Below, one piece after another: positions 11,772-24,242 of a DNA stretch of 64,000 nucleotides. Each line of letters opens with the position of its first letter. Within the stretch, counting starts at the first letter, position 1. The notes under the pieces are model-generated. The model was not told the DNA's origin and ran no database searches. It worked only from the letters and a program-made list of their open reading frames with translations. The DNA is from Girardinichthys multiradiatus (taxonomy: Eukaryota; Chordata; Actinopteri; Cyprinodontiformes; Goodeidae). Position numbers and translations under genes: made by a program. Where the stretch lies: the NCBI RefSeq assembly GCF_021462225.1, contig NC_061794.1:42160914-42224913 (forward strand), in the 5' to 3' direction.

Positions 11772-12422
11772 ATGTTTTTCAGTCCATATTCAAATGACGT
11801 ATGTATGACACTTTTTACAAAAGTCTACATATTGTTTAAGGAAGATCTTATTAAACTGTCTTTCAATGTTGGTACTGCTGACAAAACAGGCTTGGTATGT
11901 TCTGCTCTTGATATTGCTCACAAAAGAGCCCCTTTATTAAAAACTGATCTTGTGAAGGAAGATAAAAGGCAGGCTGTCCGATTCCCCCTCGGCTTCCCGC
12001 TTTGTTTCTGTAGTAGGTGGAAATTGGCCCTTGTGTTTGCAGCCGCGTTCTCTTCCTGCACAACTGCTCTCTTCATTAAAAGGGAAGCAGCATGCTCAAA
12101 GCTGCTTCAAATTATTACCATATGTCTGCAAGGCCCGGAGCTGAGCAGCAAACCAGCTCTCATCCTACCCTCTAATTTCTTATCCCAAAATTGGACATGT
12201 GGGTCGCTATGTGTGACAACGTCCCTCCTTTCCCCCGGCCGGTGCAGAACATTCTCACAGTGTTTCTTTTCCAGTTTTAGACGCATAATAGCAGTGCTTG
12301 AACATTTTAGCAACACTGGTGGAAAATATTATGTCTTGACTAGAAATACCTCTGCATGTTGCTTCAACCCTTTCGCTATTCTTCAGAGATATCAGGGAAG
12401 TGGAGGTCATTGTCTCAGTTGA
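11772..12422 (+). other. Long unassigned open frame (216 codons)
   Basis: This frame stays open for 216 codons, longer than any other outside the transposons. It starts MFFSPYSNDVC and ends QGSGGHCLS. No domain, signal or known family is apparent; a moderately hydrophobic stretch, LALVFAAAFSSCTTALFI, lies about a third to half way in. There is no evident splice context or poly(A) signal. The underlying DNA at about 11940-12310 is less AT-rich than its surroundings, which by itself lengthens open frames, and overlapping antisense frames of 66 and 69 codons exist. I regard chance as likely, with conserved non-coding DNA as another possibility. Confidence 0.15.
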
Positions 12423-13450
12423 GTATAACTAGACTTCAGTGGCTCATTCTCATATCCAAGAAAGCCAATGTGTTCATTGTACAACCACAGAAATGACTGA
12501 GCACCCTCTGCACAGAGCTGGAGCATTCATGGAAGGAAATAAATCTTTCAAGACCCATAAAGGGCAAGGGCACTAATCAATGCAGAAAAATGTCAGCCGT
12601 TTACAGTTTGAGCAAACCATAAAAAAGTCCCCTCTGGATGTAGGAGGGTGCTCAAAAAGAGATCTTTGTGTCACCCGGTCCAAAAGCTATTGGCCCAGAT
12701 TGCCCATCCCAGCATGCAACTCACCTCAGCATGAATACAACACTTGTCCAATGTAGTGGGCAGACAGCCCCCCCTCGTTGCGAGGAGATCCTACACATGA
12801 GCTGCTCGGCACCCACAAGAGTTTTGAGCAGTTTGAGAAAACTTGACCATGGATGTTATCAAAGCTCGAGGAAGGCAGCAGGAAAGGAACTGTTGCTTAC
12901 TCCTGGAGATAGGATTGCTACACCTTTTAGCAGCTGGACATCCGTAATTTTAGTCAGGAACAGTCTGCTTAAGTGGATTAAAAGAGGACAGCAGTTGGTG
13001 CTTGACAGCACCCGGTGGGTGGCTTTCAGTGGATGATTAGTGGAAAACCTAGAAAGATCTACAGGATCAACAGGAAGAGGGCTTGGAACAGAAGGTCCAA
13101 AGATGTGTATTAGTCATTGCTTTGTAGACTGAAGAAGGTGATTCTAGGTTTAGAATCAATGCTCCTATGCCCCAGAGATCTAATGGATTGTACTTCAAGG
13201 GAATTAATGGTGCTTGCATGAACATACTGGCAAATGGTAGCATTTAAAGTTGGGCTGCTGCAAGGTTTGGTTTTCAAAGATACTGCAACGGTTTAATGTA
13301 AAATGTTTGGTTTTCCTTTTTGTTTAAGTGAAGATGAGATGGTAGTTTATAATACATTTCCGGTTTAGTACAGGTGAAACTCAGTTTTAAAGTAATGTTT
13401 TTAACACACACCTCATAGTCATTACTATATAAAACAACCACTCCTTGAAG
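12423..13450. other. Non-coding stretch upstream of exon 1
   Basis: It contains an unrecognised 122-codon frame at 12668-13036 that is probably spurious. A TATA-like ctatataaaac lies at 13425-13434, only about 20 nt before the exon 1 ATG, and an in-frame TAA is at 13430-13432. If exon 1 is a first exon, its 5' UTR would have to start upstream of that TATA-like sequence. Confidence 0.4.
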
Positions 13451-13574
13451 ATGTTTCTGTACTGGAAGAAGCGGGGTGAATATGAGCTGGAAGCTTTGAT
13501 GCCTCCCATCACTCCAATGACAATGGAGCGCTATTCATGGTCATCATCACTGGATGACATCCATGATCTGTCTG
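13451..13574 (+). CDS. Putative first coding exon of an unidentified host protein
   Basis: An ATG with A at -3 opens 41 codons plus one base. They read MFLYWKKRGEYELEALMP, then PITPMTMERYSWSSSLDDIH and DLS, and stop exactly at a consensus donor (G|gtaagc at 13575). The peptide is acidic and serine-rich with a basic start, has no transmembrane segment, and looks like an N-terminal regulatory tail. An in-frame TAA at 13430-13432 fixes the ATG as the first possible start in this exon. Phase 1 at the donor matches the acceptor at 27415, giving a junction Asp codon and continued reading with no stop. I do not recognise the protein. It could be an alternative first exon of a larger gene. The exon call is inference from splice signals, phase and non-repeat composition. 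Confidence 0.55.
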
Positions 13575-13904
13575 GTAAGCTAACTTTTTAAATGGGCGGA
13601 TCAAGTTCAAGTCCTCAGACTTTTTGTGTATCTTGAAATGGGAATCTGTATCATGGATGCTGCATTAGCAGGTGGGTTTAGGAGACAGAACCTATGTTAA
13701 ATGTTAGAGTTAAATATTTGGATAAACATGGCTTTGAGATTTTCCAGAATTGAACACTTCCTGCTTTTTTTATTTACATTTTGTTTAAAACTGATATGTG
13801 AAAAATATTTAAATGGAAAAAGCTTTATTGGCATCACAATAATCAAACTCTTCTTAATTTTGCTGACGAGGTTTTTGTATGTTTCCACTGGTATTTTGAA
13901 GAGT
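13575..13904. other. Intronic or non-coding, nothing recognised
   Basis: AT-rich DNA following the donor of the putative exon 1; no repeat identified. Confidence 0.45.
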
Positions 13905-14050
13905 TCTCTTTGGTGATGAGCTCCAAGTCTTTGAGGCTGGAATGCTTCTTTGCCATCGTCCTAATTTTTTGGTTCCTCCAGAGATTCTTTATTAGATTCA
14001 AGCAAGAGTCTGGCTGGGCCACCGCAAAACAATACTACTATTTCTGGTAA
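13905..14050 (-). mobile_element. Tc1 transposase fragment
   Basis: The minus strand reads VAQPDSCLNLIKNLW, a mutated form of the Tc1 catalytic block W-P-x-x-S-P-D-L-N-P-I-E-N-L-W. The glutamate is changed to lysine, so it is catalytically dead. Flanking DNA extends the similarity slightly on both sides. It lies in the putative intron after 13574. Confidence 0.6.
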
Positions 14051-15041
14051 GAAGAAAGATGGTGGGAAAATCTGAATAAATGACATCCTAATTTGCCAGG
14101 GGTATAATTACATAATAGGCTTAGCTGTAAATGGTACAATATTTGTATGGAAAGAGAGCAGAAATTGAGATTAGATGTTAAGGTTGTAGTTGGTGAGGAA
14201 CCTACAAATTTCCTAGTTGGAATACCAACTTCAGGGGGTGCTTCAGTTTTTATTCTTTTTCACAGTTTGGACCTTAGAAATGGAGAAACTCAGATGTTCA
14301 AATGCAACATGACATATGAAGACATGATATGCATTACTTCACATTGTAATGCACTCATTTTCTTCTAATCACATTATCTGCTATTCTTGAAACCTTAACT
14401 CGGATATCACCAGGTTATTAAAAGTTATTTTTTCCTCATTGCTTCATTCTTTAGTAGGATGGACTCACTAAAGTGACATGACAACCGGCTCATATAAGGT
14501 AGGAGTGAGATTTTGAATGAGAGAGCCAACACACATGAAATGTTGAAATATTTACCAGTGAAGAAGTCCATGGCTGAAGTTAAAAGGCTTCCTCGTCTCC
14601 TCTCACAGACGTTTTTGATGTGGTTCAGGGGCACTCTCTTCCACTGTGCTGCCCAATTCATGCCATTAGTGAAAGGGAAATTATATTTAAAAAAAAAGGT
14701 TGGGCAAGAATGTCCTTCATCCTGTTTTTTCTGCCAGCGAACCTTTTGGTGTTCCAGCTACTGTTTTGCAGAAATCAAAAAGAGGAATTCCATGTTTTAA
14801 ACTGTAAACTATCAAACCTCATGTTTTACCATTTCTATTGACTTATTAAATACATTTAATATGTAGTTTTAGCCTTTTTTTTAAAGCCTCTCTAAGTGTA
14901 ATTTTGTCTTAAAAGCATATAGATCTTATAGCTACTCGATCATGCAAAAACATGCATAATAATTAAAAATAATCATGATTAAAATGCTAATAATGGAAAT
15001 CTTGATTGTTTAAATTTGAAAAAAAAATGTTTATTACATTT
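14051..15041. other. Non-coding stretch, nothing recognised
   Basis: AT-rich with short frames only (95 codons at 14513-14800, no recognisable content). Confidence 0.45.
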
Positions 15042-15351
15042 GGGCTGCTCTGTGGCACAGTTGATAGCACTGTTGCCTTGCAGCAAGAAGGTCCTGAGTT
15101 CAAGTCCCTCTTTCTGCGTGGAGTTTGCATGTTCTGCCCGTGCATGTGTGGGTTCTCTCCGGGTACTCCGGCTCTCTCCCACCATCCAACATGTGTGTGA
15201 GGTTAATTGGTCTCTCTAAATTGTCCTGAGGTGTGTGAATGAGTGTGTGCTTGGTTGTTTGTGTGTTGCCCTGCGATGGACTGGCGACCTGTCCAGGTTT
15301 TACCCCGCCTCCTGCCCATAGACTACTGGAGATGGGCATCAGCTCCCCTGA
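15042..15351 (+). repeat. tRNA-derived SINE, essentially full length
   Basis: The A-box region is ctctgtggcacagttgatag and the B-box gagttcaagtccc is near 15096-15108. The body is characteristic: gtggagtttgcatgttctgc, then ctccgggtactccggct, aggttaattggtc, ccctgcgatggactggcgac and ctgtccagg. These are landmarks of a very common teleost SINE. A diverged antisense copy is at 52640-52915. It is not a functional tRNA gene. Confidence 0.8.
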
Positions 15352-15679
15352 TGCAATCCTGATATTTCTAAACAAGATCTTACAACGCATATGTCTTAAG
15401 CTCACTAAAGAGGTGGAAGCACAAATCAGTCGGAAGAGGTTACAAAATGGGAACATGGTTGCAAAGCGGAATGTGCAACAACAACAATTTATTTCCATCT
15501 TAAATTGTGTTTGTGATCATTTGCAGCCATATTTGGAATTGAGGTATGCCCAGCTGTAATAGCTTCTTAATCCAGAGGGAAAATCTCTCTTTTTTCTTGT
15601 ATGTTGGGTCTTATTTTGCAATCAACTTGCTTGCTATATAATGCAATGTTTCACCAAGGCTTTTTTGCATAGGCTTTAT
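15352..15679. other. Non-coding stretch, nothing recognised
   Basis: Unassigned sequence between the SINE and the LINE relic; the frame that crosses from the SINE (15239-15559) is spurious. Confidence 0.4.
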
Positions 15680-16480
15680 GACAACCTCATGAGATATGTA
15701 CAGTAATAGTGCTACATTGCGTTGGTTTTAAGGGAACTGTTGTACAGTGCTTTAAGTCTTTTATAACCAAAAGGAGCTTCTCAGTCCACGTAGACAGATT
15801 TTCTTTAAGAGTACCACCCACTGCTTTTATGTGGAGTCCCTCAAGGGTCTATTCTATTGTTCTTATTACATTTGTTGTGTTATGGTTTATTTTTTTTATA
15901 AATACAAGATTCTCTCCCACAATTTTGTAAATTAAATCCAAATGTGTCTGCCCTCTAATAGAAAATCTAACAAATCTTTACATGGGCTGCGATAGATAAA
16001 TTTCAAATTTCTGCATTTTAACAGTTTATAAAGCAGAATATATGGTATTTGAGAGATTAGACTTTTGCCATAGCCTTTTTGAGCCCTTCACTTCCTACAG
16101 TCAGCTTTTTGTTGCAAATCTTGTTATAGTTATCAACACCTTCCTGAGGTTTACTGAGGAAATCTGTTCAGTTGTCAAAACTAGCTTTTCTTCAGTTACA
16201 ACCTTACTTTTGTCTTAAAGATTGTTATTCATGATTCATCAAGAGTTATTCATGATTTTATATAAATTTTTAAATGATAGTAATTCCCTTTTTGTGTGCC
16301 ATAGACTGGTCAGCTTCATTGCTCCAGGTGGAGTAATAAACTGCCTCTTCTTTCGTTTCATTGTTTGTAAGTTTTATTGTTCGTTTTTACTGGTATGAGA
16401 CTGTTTAATTGTGTTTGCTGTGCAGCACTTTGATTGCATGAAGCAGGAATATAAACCACTCTACCTTATGACAAAATCCA
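15680..16480 (+). mobile_element. Decayed L2-type LINE, reverse transcriptase region to 3' end
   Basis: About 15713-15830 reads CVGFKGTVVQCFKSFITKRS, then FSVHVDRFSLRV. A frameshift leads to GVPQGSIL at 15833-15856, the conserved motif preceding the catalytic box of LINE reverse transcriptases. The downstream FADD region is deleted. The 3' end resembles LINE tails (gtgctgtgcagcactttgat-like near 16415, then aatataaacc). Stops and frameshifts show it is dead. Confidence 0.65.
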
Positions 16481-18611
16481 TATTTTAAGCATATCATTTG
16501 GAATTTACTGAGCCATATTTTGTTTTCCACAAACTAATCTTCTTTCCTGCATCCTGCTACGTTAACCAGTGAGGCCTAATTGTAACCAGAATAAAAGCAC
16601 ATGTTTCTCAACTCATTTTTACCCAAGGAAGAGTAGAACACATTATTTTGTTTGAGGTTTGGTACTCATAAACCACATAAAAATACCAAACTGTCTGAAA
16701 AGGCCAAACTAATATATAATGTTCTTTTTATATGTGACCAATTACTGTACTTTCTGACATAATTATGCTCAGAAATTCAAACAATGCATTAAGCCTCATG
16801 ATCCCTCTTAAATATGGAGAGGGGTTCTTAAGGTCTCGGCTAATACATGACCTCAGGGTGGGAGTCATGTTGTCCCTCAGATATGGAGGGAGATGGAAAG
16901 GCAGAAGAATCCTGCATTTTCACATTGTCATTACACCAATTCAAAATGAGTGAGCAGAGTAATTCAGATATTTGTTTTCCTTTCCTACTTGTAAACTGTA
17001 AATCGTTTAGTGCTCCTCCACCCTTCTTTGGAAGCGTTTGCACTTGTTGTTCTGTGGTTTTCAGCTTTAAACGTGGCGACCCCAGGCTTTCTCAAATGTG
17101 GTGGACGAGGGAGAAGGATGGAAGGAATGAGTAGAATAGTGGGTGATGCACATATGTGTTTTCACCACTCTGGGGTTGCAACAGCATTTAGTTAAAAGGG
17201 TGTGTTCTGCTCCTGCTGCCACTGAACGCTGAGCATTAGAAACAGCTGTGTTCAGCTTGGATTCCTCCACCTGTAGATGAATATGGTCCGGGGTTCGGTC
17301 CTTACCGTCAATGACTTAATCGTCCTAATAACAGTTTCATGATGGGATGCAGCCTGTGCAGAAAATCAAGCTGTCACTACTAAATATTCCTCAGTGAACT
17401 GTTAGTCATTTTATAAGGAAGGGGAAGCGATTGGGAACGACAGCAGCTCAGTCACAAAGTGATAGGCCTCAAAAATACCTATGGGGTCAGTAGATGCTGA
17501 GGCACATACTCAAAGAGGTCACCAACTTTCCACCAACAGATACAGACCTCCGAACATCAGATTAACTCAGGAATCAACATACGTTTTTAATGTGTTTGTT
17601 GAATCACGATGAAGATCAATTTCAAGATTATTTGGAAATACTTAAAGCAATATTTTGATTTAAAAAGGTACCTGTATGTATATGTATGGAAATTACTTGT
17701 GGTCATAACCACATTTGAAAGATTTAGAGTTGATTGGGGAAGCAAATAATATTGATAGATTTTTATGCATTTTCCTTGATTTTTGCCATGTTGCCGTCAT
17801 ACTGCCCAGCCTTTTTTGTCTGTCCGTGGTGATGTGTTTGTTTCTACCTACCTGCCTCCCATCTGGACCAATCTTTTCACAAATATCTCATCACAGGGAG
17901 GTGTGTGTTGCTTTATGTTGAGGGGCGGGGGTATGCTGGACTCATAAAAACATTGTGTGAAAAAAAGAAGAGTTAAGCCCTAACAAAGGCACTCATAAGC
18001 TCAGCTCTTCTCTTGGTGAAACAACGAGACCTCACTTAACTAAAGTCAGAGCCGCGCATTCTTAACATTCCTAGGAAAAAAGGCTTAAATCTAAATATGT
18101 TCAGTTTCAGCCTCTTCTCGTTAACATGGAGTTATGAAGTTAAGAGTTCAGGGAATGAGGGAGAGGTTTTGTTTTGGCAATATTTGGACTGAGTCTTAAC
18201 CCAGAGGTGTGTAATTTATTAGCCTGCGTTGGCCCAGTCATACATTATACTTGTAACCAGTGTACCAATAAAGACTAACAGGAATAATGTTCAGTGTCAG
18301 CAAGGTTTTGTGGGGGGTTAACCACCAATAAAAGCCAATCTGGCTGGATTAAACAGTCTGCTCCTCTATGCTAATGTAATCCGCTATTGATAAGTAGCTT
18401 ACTGCCTTATAACATGTAGTAGCTCCCCCTTATAACATGAAATGATCGTATTGTTTACAGCTAGTGCAGATGGTGGATGTAACAACCCTTTTTCAACAGC
18501 CCAATGTTGTTTTAGAGTGCAATTATTTGTTGGTTAGAGTTTTTTAGTTTTGGTTCTGTAAACCATTGTTGAATATGCCATATGTGTTGTAAGGGTATAG
18601 GTGCACAATGG
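16481..18611. other. Non-coding stretch, nothing recognised
   Basis: About 2.1 kb with short frames only (up to 95 codons), several of them overlapping on both strands at 16765-17270. No repeat family recognised. Confidence 0.45.
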
Positions 18612-18720
18612 AGGAATAATAATTGTAATAGTAAAAATAATAATCGCAATAGCAATATAAATAGTAATAATAATAATAATGATAATTAATAAATAAAATT
18701 AATGAAAAAAATAAAATAAC
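18612..18720. repeat. AAT-rich low-complexity tract
   Basis: Runs of aataat, gtaataataa and aaataaaatt form a degenerate trinucleotide tract. It produces a spurious tyrosine-rich minus-strand frame. Confidence 0.8.
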
Positions 18721-18817
18721 AGTTGAAAAAAAATTTCTTACACTTCTTTCTATACCGATCTGAGTAATTTTAAGACTAGGCATTCGCCGAGTCCCAATCC
18801 AACACTGCCTTCACTAG

Positions 18818-18910
18818 AGGCCTTTATTTTTCTTCTCTTTCTGATAGTAGGCAGACAGGAAATGGGGTGGAAAGAGATGGAAGACATGCGGCACACGTCA
18901 CCCGGTAAAG
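18818..18910 (-). repeat. SINE 3' fragment
   Basis: On the minus strand it contains gcggcatgt-like, ctctttccaccccatttcct and gtctgcctac blocks and ends in aaataaaggcc. This is the same layout as the 3' half of the SINE at 55412-55585 (cccatttcctgtctg ... ataaaggca). Confidence 0.55.
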
Positions 18911-19751
18911 ACTCAAAACAGAAACCATTTAGTTGGTTTACAAGCTGCTATAATACTCTGACAACGCGTAACCGAAGATTAAAGATCTTTTTATAAATAA
19001 AGATATATCTAACTTGACACATACAACTTCGGTCTACAACAACCTCCTGTCACTTTGCTGATATGCTAAGCTAACATTAGAGTGCTTCTTCTCTGTTTTG
19101 ATACGACTTACTTATAATTTGGTAATTAACATTTTTCAGTTAGTTGTGGTTAGTAGTTTTACTTCTTTGTGAAGTTGCTGCTTTTCTTCTTTTTTTTAAT
19201 GTCTTTAAAATCCAGTGCAGTGTCTCAGCATCTTTCCCAAACCGGGGATCAAGACTCAAGTCTGAGACTTGGACCTGAGTTACACCTAAGTGGCAAAAAA
19301 CAAAAAGACACTTTACTTAAAATCAAGCTAAAAAGACTCTAGACTCAGAATTAATATTTACCTTGGTCTACTGTTTACACTTTAGACATGACAACAAAGG
19401 TTTTGAATTTAGAACATGACTTTCTAATAACCCCGCAAATTATTTGACTCAGAGGAAGAAAAAAATCCACCAAACCCTACCTAGTGCAACATGTAGTAAA
19501 GAGGTAGACATATCCAACATTAGGATTAACAGATGTTAATGATGATAATCATTTAAAAACCACAATGGTTCTTCAAAATAAGAGCACTTCTTGTTTGATA
19601 CATTGAGAAATATGACATTGACAGGTATTACTTTTCTCTTTTTTACTCAACATTAAATGTATATTACACCTAATAAATTTTTTAAAATAGTTTATAGAAC
19701 TTCATATTAGTTTTTCACTTGATGAATTATTATTTGTATTATTATTAGTTG
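18911..19751. other. Mostly unassigned; ACTTGG-type repeat fragment
   Basis: At about 19240-19330 there is a run built on variants of ctcaagtctgagacttggac, resembling a dispersed teleost repeat with internal gacttgg/gagactt units. A second fragment is at about 20125-20205 (gacttgacttagactt, catgacttggacttgg). The SINE at 19752-20014 lies between them. The rest is unassigned. Confidence 0.35.
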
Positions 19752-20014
19752 TTAAATGGTAAATGGACCGAATTTATATAGCGCTTTTCCAGTCATACAG
19801 ACCGCTCAAAGCGCTTTACACTAGCGCCACATTCACCCAATCGCACTCACTAACGCTTACACATTCATACACCGATACGCAGATCGGTAGGCAACTTGAG
19901 GTTAAGTGCCTTGCCCAGGGGCACATCGACATATGGCAGGAGGAAGCTGGAATCAAACCCACAACCTTCTGATTGCAAGACAACTACTCTTCCTACTGAG
20001 CCACAGTCGCCATT
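19752..20014 (-). repeat. tRNA-derived SINE, full length
   Basis: Read on the minus strand, it starts with a tRNA-like head (gcgactgtggctcagtagga, then a B-box-like ggtttgattcc). It continues with gacacttaac-like body sequence and ends with agcgctttgagcggtctgta, then gcgctatataaattcggtcc. Its head matches 3607-3732 and its tail resembles 9926-10196. Confidence 0.75.
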
Positions 20015-20494
20015 GAATTAGGCTACATGATAAAACTGTACAGGATTTGAAATTGCACCCTACAGCAATGTAGTCTCATAGGCAGACTAAATAGCATGCA
20101 TCCATTGGAACAGAACTCTGTTTAGTAATTGACCGTAGACTTGACTTAGACTTATCTCCCCAAGACGTGGGACATGACTTGGACTTGGTAAAAATGACTT
20201 GTGTGCACCTGTACAAACAATCACAGCTAAGCATGTTGACGTCACACAGACAGGAAGCTGCAACATCCAATACAGTCTCCCTCTCACCGTGAGCGCGTAA
20301 AGGGTAAAAATAAATACTAAGACTGTAAGGGAAAACCTAGATTCATTAAATCAACAAATAAATGTTCATGACTTACTATACAGTTCTGCAAGCCATGCCC
20401 GGAAAAATAGGATGTGGATTATCAAAGTAGGCGTCTTGAAACATGACTGACAGGAGTTGCGTTACAACTGTGTGCACTTTTTAAGCAGGGTGCA
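20015..20494. other. Unassigned with ACTTGG repeat fragment
   Basis: It contains the second gacttgg-type fragment (about 20125-20205); the remainder is unrecognised. Confidence 0.35.
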
Positions 20495-20563
20495 CACAGA
20501 GCAAAGTGTACTGGAGTCAGATTCCTTGTTTGGGTGCATAAACTTGGCAATAAAGCTGATTCT
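20495..20563 (+). mobile_element. LINE 3' tail
   Basis: The plus strand carries attccttgtttgggtgcata, then aacttggcaataaagctgat and tct. This is the same 3' UTR end as the minus-strand LINE at 10700-11090. It is an extremely 5'-truncated insertion. Confidence 0.65.
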
Positions 20564-23500
20564 CATTTGAAGGTTTGGAGTTTTTATTTTGCTCATTCTG
20601 CCCTTGATCTAATAATTTTCAGTTATTTCTCATATTCAAGCCTTTTTTTTTCTACAACATTTGCAAATGAATTAGAACACAGCAAGCAGAGCACTTGTAC
20701 AGGGTCATGTTGAAATGAAATGAAAAAATACGTGAAACTTCAATGTTTCATCTCATACTCCCATCACAAGAGCTATCAGGCTCCACAGTGCAGCACAGGA
20801 ACTGCTGTGGGCTCAGTTTTCCTGAGTGAGTCACAGTAATAACAGATTTTAGGCAGTGCGCAGTTGGCAAATGTGATGTTTAAAAAGCAATGAAGCTGCA
20901 GACCCTGCACCCCAGACATACTTCATGTCCAAAATCACAGTAGAACCAGAGAGTACATGCTTTAGGGCTGCAGATGATGACTTTTCTTCTCATTTCTTAA
21001 TCTCTTCCCTAATTAATAATCTTTTATTGCTTTGGTATTATTGTAAAATTTCCAATTTCCTGCAGCTCGAGTTAATGTGTTGTAATATTTTTTGGTATAA
21101 AATGTTTTTGCTTAAAGCTTTAATATTGATTGTTTAATAAAAAAAAATTCAATGTCACTAAACACTTCAGCATGTGAGTTGCTTTTGTAGAAGGCTATTT
21201 AGTCTTAATTTGAAGGAAGGAACTTAAATTAGGAGAATACAAAATAAGGAAATGGAAACCGATGTAGTGGAACACTCAGGGTAGTTGATTTCAGCTGGCC
21301 TTGACTCTTCTGGCTTATTTATGGGCACCTAAAGGATCGTTGCCCCAGGCAGTGTCTCGTGGAGTTGAAGCAGGTCGGAGCAGGGCTGTGTGGAAGCAAC
21401 GTACCACCGTCTCTCTTTAGTGTGCAAACTCATTGTCCACCGTCACGTGTGTTCATGCACTGTGTGCTTGTGTTTGCTTTTCGGCTTAATCAGCACTGCT
21501 GAGTTCAGGAATTCCAGTTCATCAGAGAGAGAAAGTAGGAGAGTCAGCAAGATATGAACAAGTAAGAGAGAAGATGGAGGTTCAGCAGATAGTGCTGTGT
21601 TTTTGCAACGAAACACGTAATCAGGGCAGGGTTGGGAGGTTAGGATTTAGGGTGGTGGGGTGCAGTTTAGATTCAGGAACTATTTAGGGATATTATTTTC
21701 AAGTCTAGTTATTATAAATGAAAGTACATTGGACATTGACTATTTTCTATTAAATGAGACAAACTTAAAGGTTTGCTTTAACTGCTTACTTTAAGTTTTC
21801 TCATCTCATATGATGAAAATACTGCTTGGATTCCCAAAGGTTCTGAGCTGTGATGATCCCAATGGAAAAATGCGTTTTACAACAAAGCGTAGCTTGGTTC
21901 GGATTATTACTAAAAAGAGTGTATTGAATAGCACATCCACCATTTCAATAAATATATTCAAAACTTGTATTTAGGGGGATGTTTTGAATATCTTGGTGTC
22001 TCTAAAACACAACATTTTACTCGAGATTTACATATTTGCAAAACCTTAAGACACCTTTAGTCTCAAACGTTTTCTTTTAGATTCAGCCTTTTTAAGCTCA
22101 TTTTAAAGGCCTGTTCTGCTCTGATTCTGACCTTATCTGTTTTTGGGTGTAAACTATGTTACTTTTGAAACAACGAAATATGAAAGATCAGGTTTGTTTA
22201 TTCTTTATTATAGCACAAATAGAGAGAAAAAAGTAGAATACAAAATATTTTGATCTATAAATCCAATTCCTAAGTAATGGCTCAGATTTTTTGTAAGTAG
22301 TTAAGTAGTTAGTGTCTTACCTGCAGTAGATAAGTCTTTAAATGTTGTTTTGAATAAGTAAATATTTGTTTTTACCTGACGATGACACTAACTGCTTGCC
22401 TGAACAGAGCCAAAGTGGAGTTCTACCACGACTGTACGATATTAGGAAAAGACAGATTTGATTATCCTCACTCTTATTACCACAATAACGCCATAACTCA
22501 GCTTGAACTGTTGCATGTTGGTCACTAATCCCTGGTGTAAGCATAAGACAGTGAAAGTCCACCCAAGGGGCCAAAAGTATCATCGCCAAGCACAGTTTGA
22601 ATGCATGGCACCAGAAAAATTAAAACCTATGCAATATGGCATCCAAGCAGTCCACTGATTTTACACACACTTCCTGTGCAGCTCTTATTTCTACAATGTT
22701 AATATAATGTAAAACCAAAAAGCTAAGAGTTTGAAAGTTCTTAGGTTTGTTGAGTAAAGAACACTACTCAATGTGAGTTGATCTGAAACATAGCATGGTG
22801 TCTGAACATTTATACTTCACTGTCAGCCTGTAAACTTTTCCAGACCCCTGTGTCACCAGTGAGGCCAAGTAGCATTTGTTTAGTGCAAAGGTGTGAAGTT
22901 TGGCTGTGGTAGTGAAGGATCTACCGCTTTAGGAAGCACTTCATAAAAGCTGGAGGCTCCTTCTGCAGCCTGCTGCTTTTGTAAACCCTCAGGGAACCAT
23001 TATCCCTGAAGCCTTCTGGCAGAGGCCATAGCCATGACTGAGAGCACGTTTCAGCTTGTTTCCAGCAAAGTGGAGATACAGGAGAGACCCCCCCCCCCAA
23101 CTTCCAAGAAGGTGGTTGAAGTCAGAAAAAACAGACTCTGCCTTAGCTGGATTGCTGAAAGGTGTTTAAAGAAAGCTTTTTAGCTCATCTAATGGCAGGG
23201 ATCTGAGATCTGAGACCAGGCCTGTTGCTTGGCTGACTCGCTGTTTGGGTTTTAGGCTTCATGATTGCAGTGATTGCCTAATGGGCTGACATTCAGGCTT
23301 TAATGGCCAACGAGGATGAGTCCTCATGGCTACATGACAGTTACTGGACACAATCATCCCAAATCATCCTGCCGCTATTCATCTTTTTTAGGGGTGTTTT
23401 AATTTAGTTCACCGAATACTATCCAAACATTACCATATAAGTACAACAGTGCAAGGAAAAGTGTTTGACTAACGGTCAAGGCACATGCCTCATTACTAAA

Positions 23501-23682
23501 ACATTCACTGTTTAATTCTAGTCTGTTAAAACAAAAAAGTGTCAGATTTTAGTCTTCTTATGTCCCGTAACATTCTCCTCTTTGTCAACTAATGACAGAA
23601 TGTATAAAAATTGAGAAAGATGTTCCAAATACATAACTTTGGAACTACCATTGATGATATGATCTTTCATAATGGTTAGTTA
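20564..23682. other. Non-coding stretch, nothing recognised
   Basis: About 3.1 kb without an identified repeat or exon. Short frames only. An 11-base C run is at 23088-23098. The part at about 21290-21600 is less AT-rich and purine-rich at its end, but I cannot assign it. Confidence 0.45.
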
Positions 23683-23965
23683 CAGTTCCTTGCAAAAGTA
23701 TTAATAACCCCAATGAACAATGTTACATTTTATCATTTTAACAACCACATATTTCATTGTTCTTCATTGGGATTATATGGGATAGGCCACAACCAAGGAT
23801 TGTATACTTGTGAAGTGGAAGGATAATGATGCATTGTTTTCAACATGTTTTACAAACGGCAATCTGAGAAGTGTACTGCTCATTCTCATATCTCCCGTTT
23901 CACTCTGATAACCCTTAGCAAAACACAGTCCCACCAGCCTTTAGTAGTCACCTAATTAGTGAATA

Positions 23966-24172
23966 CAGGTCCTTCTCAAAATATTAGCATATTGTGATAA
24001 AGTTCATTATTTTCCATAATGTAATGATGAAAATTTAACATTCATATATTTTAGATTCATTGCACACTAACTGAAATATTTCAGGTCTTTTATTGTCTTA
24101 ATACGGATGATTTTGGCATACAGCTCATGAAAACCCAAAATTCCTATCTCACAAAATTAGCATATTTCATCC
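23966..24172 (+). repeat. Left terminal inverted repeat of the DD34E element
   Basis: About 205 bp mirrored at 25350-25554. An outer tattagcatattgtgat (about 23982) and an inner aaattagcatatttcat (about 24156) form direct repeats within the arm. Confidence 0.9.
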
Positions 24173-24242
24173 GACCAAAAAAAGAAAAGTGTTTTTAATA
24201 CAAAAAACGTCAACCTTCAAATAATCATGTACAGTTATGCAC

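Noticed and set aside
12668..13036. 122-codon open frame upstream of exon 1
   Set aside because: No domain, splice or conservation evidence; the composition does not differ from other chance frames.
13425..13434. TATA box driving exon 1
   Set aside because: It is only about 20 nt before the ATG, so a transcript from it would start at or after the ATG. It may be coincidental.
18544..18783. Tyrosine-rich minus-strand frame
   Set aside because: It is produced by the AAT-rich low-complexity tract.
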